Below, one piece after another: positions 24,378-33,017 of a DNA stretch of 64,000 nucleotides. The position numbers and the translations under genes are program-made. The stretch lies in the NCBI GenBank assembly GCA_937877455.1, contig CALFIU010000176.1, forward strand, positions 1 through 64,000. The letters run 5' to 3'. The notes under the pieces were generated by a model that saw nothing but the letters and a program-made list of their open reading frames with translations, had not been told where the DNA came from and did not search any database. Origin of the DNA: an uncultured Bacteroidales bacterium. Lineage in GTDB: Bacteria; Bacteroidota; Bacteroidia; Bacteroidales; UBA3824. The number at the start of each line of letters is the position of its first letter. Within the stretch, counting starts at the first letter, position 1.

Positions 24378-25346
24378 TTATATTATCTTTTTGTCTTTTA
24401 ACCATTGATCGTTGTACATCTTAGAAAGGTATTTGTTGCCACTATCGCAAGCCAACGTAACAACACGTTTTGGAGTTGTTTGTGCACGACAATATCTCAA
24501 CGCTGCACTCAAAAGTGTTCCTGTTGAAGAACCTGCCAAAATACCTTCTTCTTTTAGTAACGCTCGTACTGCTGAAAAACTTTCGGCATCGGTTACTTCG
24601 TATGCTTTTTTTACCAAATCAAAATCAGCAAGTTTTGGAATATAGTCTTCTCCAATACCTTCCACCAACCACGATCCTGTTGTACCATGAAGTATTTTTT
24701 GGTTTACATAATCAGCAAGTACAGAACCTTTAGGATCAGCAAGAATAAACTCGGTCTGAGGATTTACCTTTTTAAAATATGCTGTTAAACCACTTAACGT
24801 ACCAGAAGAACCAATCCCAACAACCACTGCATCAACACTATGTTCCATCTGTTCCCAAATTTCTGGTCCTGTGGTTAGTACATGTGTTAAAGGATTGTCG
24901 GGATTTTCAAATTGATTGATATAATATCCACCACGCTCTTGGGCTAATCTTGCCGCCATATCTTGATAATATTCAGGATGACCTTTGTCTACATCACTTC
25001 GAGTAATTATGGTTTCAACACCAAGCGCGCGGAGATGGTAAATTTTTTCGGCACTCATCTTGTCGGGAATCACCAACAAAAGTTTATAACCCTTCATCTG
25101 ACAAGCCAACGCAAGCCCCAAACCTGTGTTTCCTGCGGTAGCTTCAACAATAAGTTGACCAGGTTTTATTGTTCCTCGCTTTTCGGCTTGGACTATCATA
25201 TTTAGTCCTACTCTATCTTTGATACTTCCTCCAGGATTTTGATTCTCCAACTTTAAAAATAGACTACTACTTCCAGTGTTAAGCCTACTTAGTTGTACAA
25301 TAGGCGTATTGCCTATCATATCCAACACATTATTAAATATAGCCAT
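24378..25346 (-). CDS. cystathionine beta-synthase / cysteine synthase family enzyme
   Basis: A 322-residue fold-type II PLP enzyme. After MAIFNNVLDMIGNTPIVQL the PLP lysine stands in NPGGSIKDR near residue 45, the substrate loop is EATAGNTGLGLA and the phosphate-binding loop GIGSSGTL near residue 180. There is no C-terminal CBS regulatory domain. The pairing with the gene downstream suggests serine or O-acetylserine plus homocysteine to cystathionine (reverse transsulfuration). O-acetylserine sulfhydrylase is the alternative. I chose the start at 25346, which matches the family and follows its promoter; an upstream in-frame start would add 18 residues lying in the promoter. Confidence 0.88.
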   Translation of the reverse strand: MAIFNNVLDMIGNTPIVQLSRLNTGSSSLFLKLENQNPGGSIKDRVGLNMIVQAEKRGTIKPGQLIVEATAGNTGLGLALACQMKGYKLLLVIPDKMSAEKIYHLRALGVETIITRSDVDKGHPEYYQDMAARLAQERGGYYINQFENPDNPLTHVLTTGPEIWEQMEHSVDAVVVGIGSSGTLSGLTAYFKKVNPQTEFILADPKGSVLADYVNQKILHGTTGSWLVEGIGEDYIPKLADFDLVKKAYEVTDAESFSAVRALLKEEGILAGSSTGTLLSAALRYCRAQTTPKRVVTLACDSGNKYLSKMYNDQWLKDKKII

Positions 25347-25369
25347 GATGTTTTTTGTTTTTAACAATG

Positions 25370-25400
25370 CAAAAATATCACTGGCTACAATCCAATTCAA
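25370..25400 (-). promoter_or_regulatory. promoter of the transsulfuration operon
   Basis: Minus-strand TATTTTTG (25370-25377) as -7, TTG (25398-25400) as -33, 20-base spacing. The start codon lies 24 bases after the -7. Confidence 0.6.
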
Positions 25401-25427
25401 TAACCTAAATAAGGTATATTTTGCAAA

Positions 25428-26303
25428 TCAACAGAAAATTTTTAAAGATTTAGGATTAACTTCTGCACAAAAAGTAGAACCTATTTCTACTGTTTCGCCA
25501 TCAAGATTTATCATTCCACAAGTGTTGTTTTTTATTTCAACATGTTCACACTCAATTATTTCTACACAATGCGACTTATCAGCCTTGCCCGACATAATAA
25601 GCCCAACAACTAAAGGAATTTCCGCCAAAAGAGGTTTGTGAACAATACCAAGATTGAGTTTTCCGTCGTCAAGTTTTGCATTTGGTGCAATACGAAAACC
25701 GTATCCATATTGCGAAGAATTACAAAGAGTTATCAACAAAGCATCTCGCGTAATTTTTTGTCCATCAACAATAATCTCGTATGTTTTTGGAATATAAGAA
25801 AAATATTCTGTTAATATAGCTTTTAGATAAGTTGTTATTCCTCGTCCGGGTAAATTTGAAAATTTTTGTGCAACGGTACTATCAAAACCAACTCCAGCAA
25901 CACTTACAAAAAAACTATCATTAACAAAAGCAGTATCTATGGTTCTAAATCTGGCATCTTTTAAAAGACGTATGCACTTACGAGGATTTAAACTCAGCCC
26001 TAAATGTCTGGCAAAACCATTACCAGAACCACATGGAATAACACCAAGTGCAGTAGAAGTGCCAACTAAAACCTTTGCCACCTCGTTGATGGAGCCATCA
26101 CCACCAACTGCTGTAACAACATCGTACTTTCCAATAGCCTCTGCGGCTATTTCTTCGGCATTACCAGCATATTGTGTATAAGAAATATGCCAATCGAAAC
26201 GATCAGAATTAATATTATTTTTTGTTATTTGCTCAAAATTATTCTGTTTTCCTATTCCTGAAATAGGATTGACTATAAACAAAATTTTAATTCTTTCTGA
26301 CAT
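25428..26303 (-). CDS. diacylglycerol/lipid kinase family protein (DagK/YegS)
   Basis: A 291-residue soluble kinase of the diacylglycerol-kinase catalytic family. It begins IKILFIVNPISGIGKQ and carries the ATP-binding motif AVGGDGSINEVA near residue 67 and PCGSGNGFARHLG near residue 90. The lipid substrate could be diacylglycerol, a sphingoid base or undecaprenol; the sequence does not say. Sphingolipids are common in Bacteroidales, so sphingosine-type kinase activity is worth keeping in mind. It precedes the cystathionine beta-synthase gene but lies outside its promoter. Confidence 0.9.
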   Translation of the reverse strand: MSERIKILFIVNPISGIGKQNNFEQITKNNINSDRFDWHISYTQYAGNAEEIAAEAIGKYDVVTAVGGDGSINEVAKVLVGTSTALGVIPCGSGNGFARHLGLSLNPRKCIRLLKDARFRTIDTAFVNDSFFVSVAGVGFDSTVAQKFSNLPGRGITTYLKAILTEYFSYIPKTYEIIVDGQKITRDALLITLCNSSQYGYGFRIAPNAKLDDGKLNLGIVHKPLLAEIPLVVGLIMSGKADKSHCVEIIECEHVEIKNNTCGMINLDGETVEIGSTFCAEVNPKSLKIFC

Positions 26304-26399
26304 TTTTATTACTCGACTTGTCTAAAAACAAAAATTTATGCAAAATAAAAAATTCTGCATAAATATAAAGGTGTATCAATTTAAAATTAAACATTTTTT

Positions 26400-27518
26400 C
26401 TATCTATGTCCCGAAGAACTTGAGCTTCCGCTACGGCTTGACGAACTTGATCTACTGCTACTATTAGACGATTGCGAAGAAGAACTCGAACTTCCGCTAC
26501 GGCTTGATGAATAACTTCCGCTACGACTTGATGAACCCGAACCACTGCTACTTTTTGATGTGCTACTACCCGACGAACGAGTAGAAGAACTTGATCCCGA
26601 ATTGCTACTGCGCCCCGAAGAATAGTTACTGCTACGTCCCGATGTGCTTGAACTGCTTCCACTTTTCGATGCTCCACTGCCGTAAGAACTTGAAGAGGCA
26701 CCAGAATTGCCACTACGTCCCGAAGAATAACTACCACTTCCTGTGCTACTTCTACCTGATGAATAGTTGCTACTACGGTTGCCATAATTGTTTGAATTTT
26801 CGCCTTTAGCATTACTATTAGAACCACCATTACCCGAAGAATGATAACTACTACTACGATTACCATACGAACCGCTACTTGTTGAACCACCTTTACTATA
26901 GTTATTGCTATGATTGTAACTACGGTTAGCATGAATATTATTATTGCGATTATACTCATAGGTGCGATAAACAGACGGGCGTGTAGTACTACGATAATTT
27001 CCACCATAGTAATAATTATTTATAACCGTGGTATGACGCGTTGGTGAGTGCCAAACATCGTGATATACAGGGCGCGCATATCCGTAGGAATAATATACAG
27101 GGCGCGGTGCAGGATTATGCCATACATGATATTCGTGCCAATAACCACCAGGACGATAAGAATATTCGTAATAAACATGGTGATGGCAGTTGTAACTATA
27201 ACGGCTATAAACCACAGGACGATACCACGAATAATAAAGCGGATGCCAAACGTGTGGAAGTGCGGCTACAGTAATAATAGCAGCTGCTGCCGAAACCGTA
27301 AACAACCCATCATAATAATGTGTGGTAACAACTGGACGATGAAAACGCTTGATACGAACTTCATAAGAATCATAAACATCATCTTCCACTACATACACAT
27401 TTGGATTGTCGTAATTTTCTATCGAATTATCATCGTATTCGTAATAATCACTATATTGTGCCGTGGCCGAAAAACCTGCCACACAGATTAAAAAGGCCAA
27501 AAACATAAACTTTTTCAT
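26400..27518 (-). CDS. secreted low-complexity protein, Tyr/His-rich then Ser/Gly-rich
   Basis: About 372 residues. The signal peptide MKKFMFLAFLICVAGFSATAQ is clear, and gives the start at 27518. The first half of the mature protein is rich in Tyr, His, Trp and Pro with acidic patches (YYEYDD, HVWHNP, VYYSYGYARP) and one hydrophobic stretch near residue 80. The last 150 residues are almost only Ser, Gly, Arg, Asn and Thr with repeated SGRS/SSRSGS units, probably unstructured. Related proteins occur in Bacteroidota but I know no function. A long frame overlaps on the same strand at 26387-27007 but it is a shadow of the repeats. Confidence 0.75.
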   Translation of the reverse strand: MKKFMFLAFLICVAGFSATAQYSDYYEYDDNSIENYDNPNVYVVEDDVYDSYEVRIKRFHRPVVTTHYYDGLFTVSAAAAIITVAALPHVWHPLYYSWYRPVVYSRYSYNCHHHVYYEYSYRPGGYWHEYHVWHNPAPRPVYYSYGYARPVYHDVWHSPTRHTTVINNYYYGGNYRSTTRPSVYRTYEYNRNNNIHANRSYNHSNNYSKGGSTSSGSYGNRSSSYHSSGNGGSNSNAKGENSNNYGNRSSNYSSGRSSTGSGSYSSGRSGNSGASSSSYGSGASKSGSSSSTSGRSSNYSSGRSSNSGSSSSTRSSGSSTSKSSSGSGSSSRSGSYSSSRSGSSSSSSQSSNSSSRSSSSSRSGSSSSSGHR

Positions 27519-27581
27519 AATACACAAATTTTAAAAAGTTAAATCTATTACAATAGTCGTAAAAAGTAATTAAAAATGAAC

Positions 27582-27612
27582 TTTGTCAACATCAAAAAAA
27601 TTGTTAATTTTG
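27582..27612 (+). promoter_or_regulatory. promoter of proS
   Basis: TTTG (27582-27585), 19-base spacer, TAATTTTG (27605-27612): a near-perfect Bacteroidetes promoter, giving a leader of about 50 bases to the ATG at 27671. Confidence 0.75.
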
Positions 27613-27670
27613 CAATTTTAAAACCATTTAACAAAACAACAAGAAAAAATTAAAAAAACAAAATATAAAA

Positions 27671-29143
27671 ATGGCAGATTTTTTAACAAAACAATCGCAG
27701 GATTACTCACAGTGGTACAACGACTTGGTGATAAAAGCTGGATTGGCTGAAAATTCAGCAGTAAGAGGTTGCATGGTAATAAAACCATACGGCTATAGTA
27801 TTTGGGAAAAAGTGCAGGCTCAACTTGACAAAATGTTTAAAGAAACAGGACACCAAAACGCATATTTTCCTCTTTTTATCCCAAAATCGTTTTTCAGCCG
27901 CGAAGCCGAACACGTTAAAGGTTTCGCAAAAGAATGTGCAGTGGTTACTCATTATCGTCTAAAAAATTCAGAAGACGGCAACGCAGTAGTGGTAGATCCC
28001 GAAGCAAAACTCGAAGAAGAACTTATTGTAAGACCTACATCTGAAACCATTATTTGGAACACATACAAAAATTGGATACAATCGTGGCGTGATTTGCCAA
28101 TTTTAGTTAATCAATGGGCCAACGTTGTAAGATGGGAAATGCGCACACGTTTATTCCTACGCACCGCCGAATTTCTTTGGCAAGAAGGACACACTGCTCA
28201 CGCCACCAAAGAAGAAGCATTAGAAGAAGCACAAAAAATGCTTGGCGTTTATGCCGATTTTGTAGAAAACTACATGGCAATCCCAGTACTTAAAGGCGTT
28301 AAAACTCCAACAGAAAGATTTGCTGGTGCATTAGAAACTTATTGTATTGAAGCATTAATGCAAGACGGAAAGGCTCTTCAAGCTGGAACTTCACATTTTC
28401 TTGGTCAAAACTTTGCAAAAGCATTCGATGTTAAATTTTTAAACAAAGAAGGCAAGCAAGAAACCGTTTGGGCTACATCATGGGGCGTATCCACAAGATT
28501 AATGGGTGCATTGATAATGACACATAGCGATGACAATGGATTGGTATTACCGCCCAAATTAGCTCCTATACACGTTGTAATAATTCCAATTTTCAAAAAA
28601 CAAGAAGAATACGAGAATGTTTGTCAAAAAGCTGAACAAATAGCATCACAACTACGTGCAAAAGGCTATACAGTAAAATTTGACAACAGCGACAACCAAA
28701 AACCGGGTTGGAAATTTGCACAATACGAGTTACAAGGCGTTCCTGTAAGGCTTGCCATAGGTCCTCGCGATGTACAAAACAACACCGTAGAAGTATTTAG
28801 ACGCGACACAATGGAAAAAACTTCTGTTTCAATTGACGGAATAGACAACTACATTGCCGACTTAATGGATAAAATTCAAGCAAATATTTTCCAAAAAGCA
28901 CTCAAATTCCGTAGCGAACACAGTTACAAAACTGATAATTACGAAGAATTTAAGCAACTTTTAGACAAAGGAGGTTTTGTTTACGCACCTTGGGACGGTA
29001 CAGCTGAAACAGAAGCCCGTATTAAAGAAGAAACCAAAGCTACAATACGTTGTATTCCTCTCGACCAACCCGACGAACCTGGTGTTGATATGTTAACTGG
29101 CAAACCATCGACCAAAAGGGTAGTTTTTGCAAGGGCATATTAA
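27671..29143 (+). CDS. proS: prolyl-tRNA synthetase
   Basis: A 490-residue class II aminoacyl-tRNA synthetase that charges tRNA-Pro. It is the short archaeal/eukaryotic-like form without the editing insert: class II motif 1 lies around GYSIWEKVQAQLDKMF, motif 2 around VRWEMRTRLFLRTAEF and motif 3 near GVSTRLMGALIMTHSDD. The anticodon-binding domain (from about 290, IHVVIIPIF) and the C-terminal zinc-type domain (ending VFARAY) follow. Bacteroidota typically use this form. Own promoter and terminator. Confidence 0.95.
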   Translation: MADFLTKQSQDYSQWYNDLVIKAGLAENSAVRGCMVIKPYGYSIWEKVQAQLDKMFKETGHQNAYFPLFIPKSFFSREAEHVKGFAKECAVVTHYRLKNSEDGNAVVVDPEAKLEEELIVRPTSETIIWNTYKNWIQSWRDLPILVNQWANVVRWEMRTRLFLRTAEFLWQEGHTAHATKEEALEEAQKMLGVYADFVENYMAIPVLKGVKTPTERFAGALETYCIEALMQDGKALQAGTSHFLGQNFAKAFDVKFLNKEGKQETVWATSWGVSTRLMGALIMTHSDDNGLVLPPKLAPIHVVIIPIFKKQEEYENVCQKAEQIASQLRAKGYTVKFDNSDNQKPGWKFAQYELQGVPVRLAIGPRDVQNNTVEVFRRDTMEKTSVSIDGIDNYIADLMDKIQANIFQKALKFRSEHSYKTDNYEEFKQLLDKGGFVYAPWDGTAETEARIKEETKATIRCIPLDQPDEPGVDMLTGKPSTKRVVFARAY

Positions 29144-29194
29144 TTATAGGTTAACAAAAATATGGTCATTTTTTTGACACTATAAATCTCTATA

Positions 29195-29230
29195 AAATAA
29201 TCCTCGCTGAATAATCAACGAGGATTATTT
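29195..29230. terminator. bidirectional terminator between proS and the small secreted protein gene
   Basis: AAATAATCCTCG (29195-29206) pairs perfectly with CGAGGATTATTT (29219-29230). The A/T-flanked stem works in both directions and separates converging genes. Confidence 0.85.
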
Positions 29231-29281
29231 ATAAATATACTACTCTAAAAAAATTTAAATAATGTTTTGACAAAATATATT

Positions 29282-29731
29282 TCAATTTTTCTTTGCAGCA
29301 ACGCTCAAAACTCCAACAGCACAAGTTGTTTTTGGACTCAATGGCATAATATGTACCCAATAAACCCCAGTTTTAGGACAATAAAACGAAAACTGAGAAT
29401 CTTGCGCCGTGGTTGCAACTATATTATTGTTGACATCGTAGAGCGAAAGCATAGAATTTATGTCAAGACCTGTTGGCTTAGTTGCGTTGTCTTTTGCATA
29501 TTTTTTATCCGAAGGATTACAAAGTTGTAGGCTATAAACATAACCTTTTGTAAGTATAACCTTGTGTTTCTGAACCTTACCAGACGAAAACTTGGTATTA
29601 AACTCTCTTAAAAAAACATACCCTTGGTTTTGAAGCGCACATTCATACACAAAACGTTGCTTACATTGACCAAACGCCACAAAACTAAATGCAAAAACAA
29701 ATATTATAGATAAAAATCCCTTGATTTTCAT
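29282..29731 (-). CDS. small secreted Cys-rich protein, paralogue of 7978-8448
   Basis: About 149 residues with signal peptide MKIKGFLSIIFVFAFSFVAFG and a mature start QCKQRFVYECA. It shares the landmarks QCKQ, VYxCAxQ, LRxFNTK, VLxKG, LCxP, F.F.C and CAVGxLS with the protein encoded at 7978-8448, and similar length; the middle differs. It is a single gene. An upstream in-frame ATG (29743) would add four residues and weaken the signal peptide. No known family recognised. Confidence 0.75.
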   Translation of the reverse strand: MKIKGFLSIIFVFAFSFVAFGQCKQRFVYECALQNQGYVFLREFNTKFSSGKVQKHKVILTKGYVYSLQLCNPSDKKYAKDNATKPTGLDINSMLSLYDVNNNIVATTAQDSQFSFYCPKTGVYWVHIMPLSPKTTCAVGVLSVAAKKN

Positions 29732-29805
29732 TTTTTTTTCCATATTAAATATTAAAATATCGATTCTTCAACTTAAATATAACAAACAATTTGCCATTTT
29801 TTTAA

Positions 29806-30804
29806 TTATTCCAACACATTTGACATTTTAATTTTGTCTTGATTAACCGACACAAAACCAAACTTTCCATCAAGCCGCTGAGCAAGATATTCTTGTTCGG
29901 TTTGACCTGGCGTAGCAATAAGTATGGCTCTTTTTTTTAAGGCTATCAAATCGCAAACCGTGCTATAACCACTACGACAAACAACCATCTCACATGTGGC
30001 AAAAGCATACAACAAATCTGCACCCGAAAGCATATCAACAACTTTGATATTGCGATTTAAAACATTTAACGACGGCAAACCCACACAACCACGCACAAAG
30101 TTAATTTTTTTCGACGAGTTGCAAAACTTTTCAAACAAGATATTTTCTAAAACTGTACGCTGATTTTCACAACCAGAAAGCAAAACCAAAAAATCAAACT
30201 TTTTTGGTAAATTAGGTAAAACTAATCCATTAAACCTTGATAAAATGCCTACTCGCAAAAATTTCTGTGAACAAAGTGTTTTTTTTTCTGACAATATCCC
30301 AGAAACACCAAATCCGTATGAAAAATCTGGAATAAGACATTTTTCAAACCTTGACAAGTATTTTATAAAACAAAAATGTACAAATACTTCAAAAAATTTC
30401 AACCTTTTGGGCAATAGAACAAAAATCTGATGAGTAAAGAAATAACATTCAACACCTCTAAAAAGTAGCCCATACCTATTATCAGAAAAAACCGCATTGA
30501 TTTTATATTTTTTTATAATTTTTTTTACAAAAAAATGCTCATGTGCAGAATTAATCAACATTTTGGGAATCCAAGACAGCATATCCAACAACGACACACC
30601 ACTACTTGAATAATTAAATTTTAAATCATTAATAACGATAATTTCAATTTCTGGCAACTCTGCTTTTAAGAAACATTCGCTATTTTTTCCGCAAACTACA
30701 TACACCTTGTTGTTTTTCGACAGATGTTTTATCACGGGCACCATACGAGCCGCGTGTCCAAGCCCCCAATCTAACGGACTAACTATTAATCGTTTACCAT
30801 TCAC
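29806..30804 (-). CDS. glycosyltransferase, MurG/GT28-like
   Basis: A 332-residue GT-B-fold transferase. The N-terminal PLDWGLGHAARMVPVI carries the Gly-His loop typical of GT28-like enzymes, and the C-terminal donor-binding region reads ADLLYAFATCEMVVCRSGYSTVCDLIALKKRAILIATPGQTEQEYLA with the conserved SGYST and PGQTEQ. It has no membrane helix. The acceptor and sugar are not evident. The ATG overlaps the stop of the lipoprotein gene before it, so the two are translationally coupled. Confidence 0.82.
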   Translation of the reverse strand: MNGKRLIVSPLDWGLGHAARMVPVIKHLSKNNKVYVVCGKNSECFLKAELPEIEIIVINDLKFNYSSSGVSLLDMLSWIPKMLINSAHEHFFVKKIIKKYKINAVFSDNRYGLLFRGVECYFFTHQIFVLLPKRLKFFEVFVHFCFIKYLSRFEKCLIPDFSYGFGVSGILSEKKTLCSQKFLRVGILSRFNGLVLPNLPKKFDFLVLLSGCENQRTVLENILFEKFCNSSKKINFVRGCVGLPSLNVLNRNIKVVDMLSGADLLYAFATCEMVVCRSGYSTVCDLIALKKRAILIATPGQTEQEYLAQRLDGKFGFVSVNQDKIKMSNVLE

Positions 30805-31367
30805 TTGAGTTTTATCTCTATTGTTTCGCTTGGTAGAGTACTTAGTTGATAGCCAAAAGTTATAGTTTTTTTGTGGTTTGAAATTTTTGCATTATCAAGA
30901 TTTATAGATTTTATTTTTGCAGGAAAATTTATAATTGTATTTATCTGAAAAAGATCAACATAGTTGGCAACCATAGGCATCAGAAGTTTGTTTTTTGGAA
31001 AAAAATCTATACTTACATTTTTTCCATCTTTTTTAAACTTAAAAAACAAATTGCTACCTTCCAAATTTGAAAAAGCATAACTTAAATCAACCATAGGACC
31101 TGGCTTTATCTCATATTTGAAATTTTTCAACACATTAAGATTGTTTAATTTGTTGGCACGCGCTCTAATGGAATCTCCTATAATTTTTCCGAGTGCAGTA
31201 CCTTCTACATCGTTGTATTTTTTTAGCATATCATGAAGTTTAGTGGCATCTATCGACACATTAGCCTGCCCAGAAAAATCGTTATCAAAGCTAAATTCTT
31301 GTGTTACAATGCACGATTGCACCATAACAATAATTGCTATCAAAAAACAAAATAAAAAGTTTTTCAT
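30801..31367 (-). CDS. lipoprotein of unknown function
   Basis: A 188-residue lipoprotein: MKNFLFCFLIAIIVMVQSC is a signal peptide with a lipobox (VQSC). The mature part looks beta-rich with a few helices and has no motif that I recognise; one region (FKYEIKPGPMVDLSYAF) recalls the LppM/DUF3153-type fold, but only weakly. It is the third gene of a four-gene operon and overlaps the glycosyltransferase gene by 4 bases. Confidence 0.7.
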   Translation of the reverse strand: MKNFLFCFLIAIIVMVQSCIVTQEFSFDNDFSGQANVSIDATKLHDMLKKYNDVEGTALGKIIGDSIRARANKLNNLNVLKNFKYEIKPGPMVDLSYAFSNLEGSNLFFKFKKDGKNVSIDFFPKNKLLMPMVANYVDLFQINTIINFPAKIKSINLDNAKISNHKKTITFGYQLSTLPSETIEIKLK

Positions 31368-31388
31368 TTTACAAAAAATTATAATTTT

Positions 31389-32162
31389 TTAATATGAAAC
31401 CTGAACTTTAATTCCAAGATTCTCAATTTTTTGTTTTATCGAATCAAGTTGCTGTGGCGATGCCTTTACAAGCCCTTGTTCTGGCGTATCGCGTGCTATA
31501 GTGTATATCATAACAAGTTTAGGGTTAAGTTTTTTTACAATACCGAGCCACGCATCAAGTTCTTCGTCTGACATATTATTTATTTCAATGCCACCAACCC
31601 AACCACTCAAAAACATTGTTTGCAGAATAAAATCGCCATTAAATTTTTCTAACAAAGCAACTGTTTTTTCTACAGAATAATCTACAGTTGGACGATTTAT
31701 ATACTTGGCTGTCAGCGATATAACCGAATCTAATTTTAAAATATTCATGTCAACCTTTTTCAATGCATCAACAATTTTTGTGCGATTAATCATTGTTGCA
31801 TTAGAAAGCACCGACACCTTTGCCTTAGGAAAATAAACATCTCGAAATTTTAAAGTATCGTCTATAATGCCTACGAAATCTGGATGAATAGTTGGCTCAC
31901 CATTGCCAGCAAATGTTATAGAATCAACTACTCCACCATCTTTTTTTAGTTGTTCTAATTTTTTTTCAAGGGCATAAGCTACACAATCACGAGTAGGCAA
32001 ATTTATCTGCCCACCCTGACGGTTGTTTCCACATTCACAATACACACAATTAAAATTGCAATATTTTTTATCCTGTGGCAAAAGATTAACACCCAAAGAG
32101 TTGCCAAGCCTACGACTATGTATAGGACCAAAAATTATTTCGTCAAAAAGAAATGTTGCCAT
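31389..32162 (-). CDS. radical SAM protein
   Basis: A 257-residue radical S-adenosylmethionine enzyme. The 4Fe-4S motif is CNFNCVYC near residue 35, followed by a typical GNGEPTIHPD (GGE-like) motif near residue 85. The length and the N-terminal FGPIHSRRLGNSLGVN match the YgeV/MoaA-like 'Fe-S oxidoreductase' group common in Bacteroidota, whose function is not known. I chose the ATG at 32162, 29 bases after the TatD stop; nine more in-frame codons upstream are possible. Confidence 0.85.
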   Translation of the reverse strand: MATFLFDEIIFGPIHSRRLGNSLGVNLLPQDKKYCNFNCVYCECGNNRQGGQINLPTRDCVAYALEKKLEQLKKDGGVVDSITFAGNGEPTIHPDFVGIIDDTLKFRDVYFPKAKVSVLSNATMINRTKIVDALKKVDMNILKLDSVISLTAKYINRPTVDYSVEKTVALLEKFNGDFILQTMFLSGWVGGIEINNMSDEELDAWLGIVKKLNPKLVMIYTIARDTPEQGLVKASPQQLDSIKQKIENLGIKVQVSY

Positions 32163-32191
32163 AATATAACCCTTTAATTTTAACAGCAAAA

Positions 32192-32974
32192 TTAATCAAT
32201 TTTAAACAACCTACATGCGTTTGCCGTTGTGATTTCTATAATTTTTTCTAATGACAATTGCTTTAATTCCGCTATTTTTTGCGCAGTAATCTTTACAAAC
32301 GCGCTTTCGTTACGTTTGCCACGGTTTGGCGTTGGTGCAAGGTATGGAGAATCTGTTTCCAAAACTATTTTTTCTATCGGCAAAACGTTTGATACAATAT
32401 CCGCTATTTCTGCTCCCGATTTTTTAAACGTTACAACGCCTCCAATACCAAACATAAACGACTTGTATTCTATAATTCGCCTTGCATCTTCCGCATTACC
32501 ACTAAAACAATGAAAAACACCTGAAAGTTTTGTAATATCAAATTTTTCCAAAACCTCAAAAATCTCGTTATAAGCGTTTCGGCAATGAATTATAACTGGC
32601 AATTGCATTTCAACAGCTTTTTTAAGTTGATATTCAAACACTTCTATCTGCAAATTAACATTATCTTGCCGCCAATATAAGTCTATTCCAATTTCTCCAA
32701 CTGCAACAATAGGCTTTCTAAACTTATAGCCAAATATTTCATTGATTTGACCCTTATAATCTTCGCCAATATCTTCAGGATGTAAGCCTGCTGTAGCAAA
32801 ACAATTGTTAGACCAAAGAGCAAGCATATCGTCAATACGCGACAAAGACTGTGGATTAACACAGGGAAGTATCATCTTTTCTACTCCTGCATCCAAAGCA
32901 TTTTGTACCACAACGTTTCTATCTACGTCGAAAGCCTCATCAAAAAGATGTGTATGTGTGTCGATTAAATACAT
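32192..32974 (-). CDS. tatD: TatD-family metal-dependent hydrolase
   Basis: A 260-residue TIM-barrel nuclease of the TatD family (3'-5' DNA/RNA exonuclease in known members). The metal ligands are visible: DTHTHLF at the N-terminus, GEIGIDLYW near residue 90, IHCRNA near residue 127, FHCFSG near residue 150 and ETDSPYL near residue 203. The start at 32974 is placed at MYLIDTHTH; upstream in-frame sequence runs into the divergent promoter and the guanine deaminase gene. It heads an operon with the radical SAM, lipoprotein and glycosyltransferase genes. Confidence 0.92.
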   Translation of the reverse strand: MYLIDTHTHLFDEAFDVDRNVVVQNALDAGVEKMILPCVNPQSLSRIDDMLALWSNNCFATAGLHPEDIGEDYKGQINEIFGYKFRKPIVAVGEIGIDLYWRQDNVNLQIEVFEYQLKKAVEMQLPVIIHCRNAYNEIFEVLEKFDITKLSGVFHCFSGNAEDARRIIEYKSFMFGIGGVVTFKKSGAEIADIVSNVLPIEKIVLETDSPYLAPTPNRGKRNESAFVKITAQKIAELKQLSLEKIIEITTANACRLFKID

Positions 32975-32983
32975 TTTTTTATT

Positions 32984-32999
32984 TATATTTGCAAAGTTA
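32984..32999. promoter_or_regulatory. back-to-back -7 elements between tatD and guaD
   Basis: TATATTTG (32984-32991, plus strand) directly adjoins CAAAGTTA (32992-32999), which is TAACTTTG on the minus strand. Both match TAnnTTTG and their TTTG ends meet at TTTGCAAA. The two genes start 18 and 27 bases away. Good -33 elements are not seen. Confidence 0.5.
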
Positions 33000-33017
33000 A
33001 TAAAAAAATAAAAAAAT

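Noticed and set aside
26387..27007. Open frame of 206 codons on the minus strand overlapping the low-complexity protein gene
   Set aside because: It is a frame shadow of Ser/Gly/Arg repeat codons, giving a Val/Ile-rich product without start signals or family resemblance.
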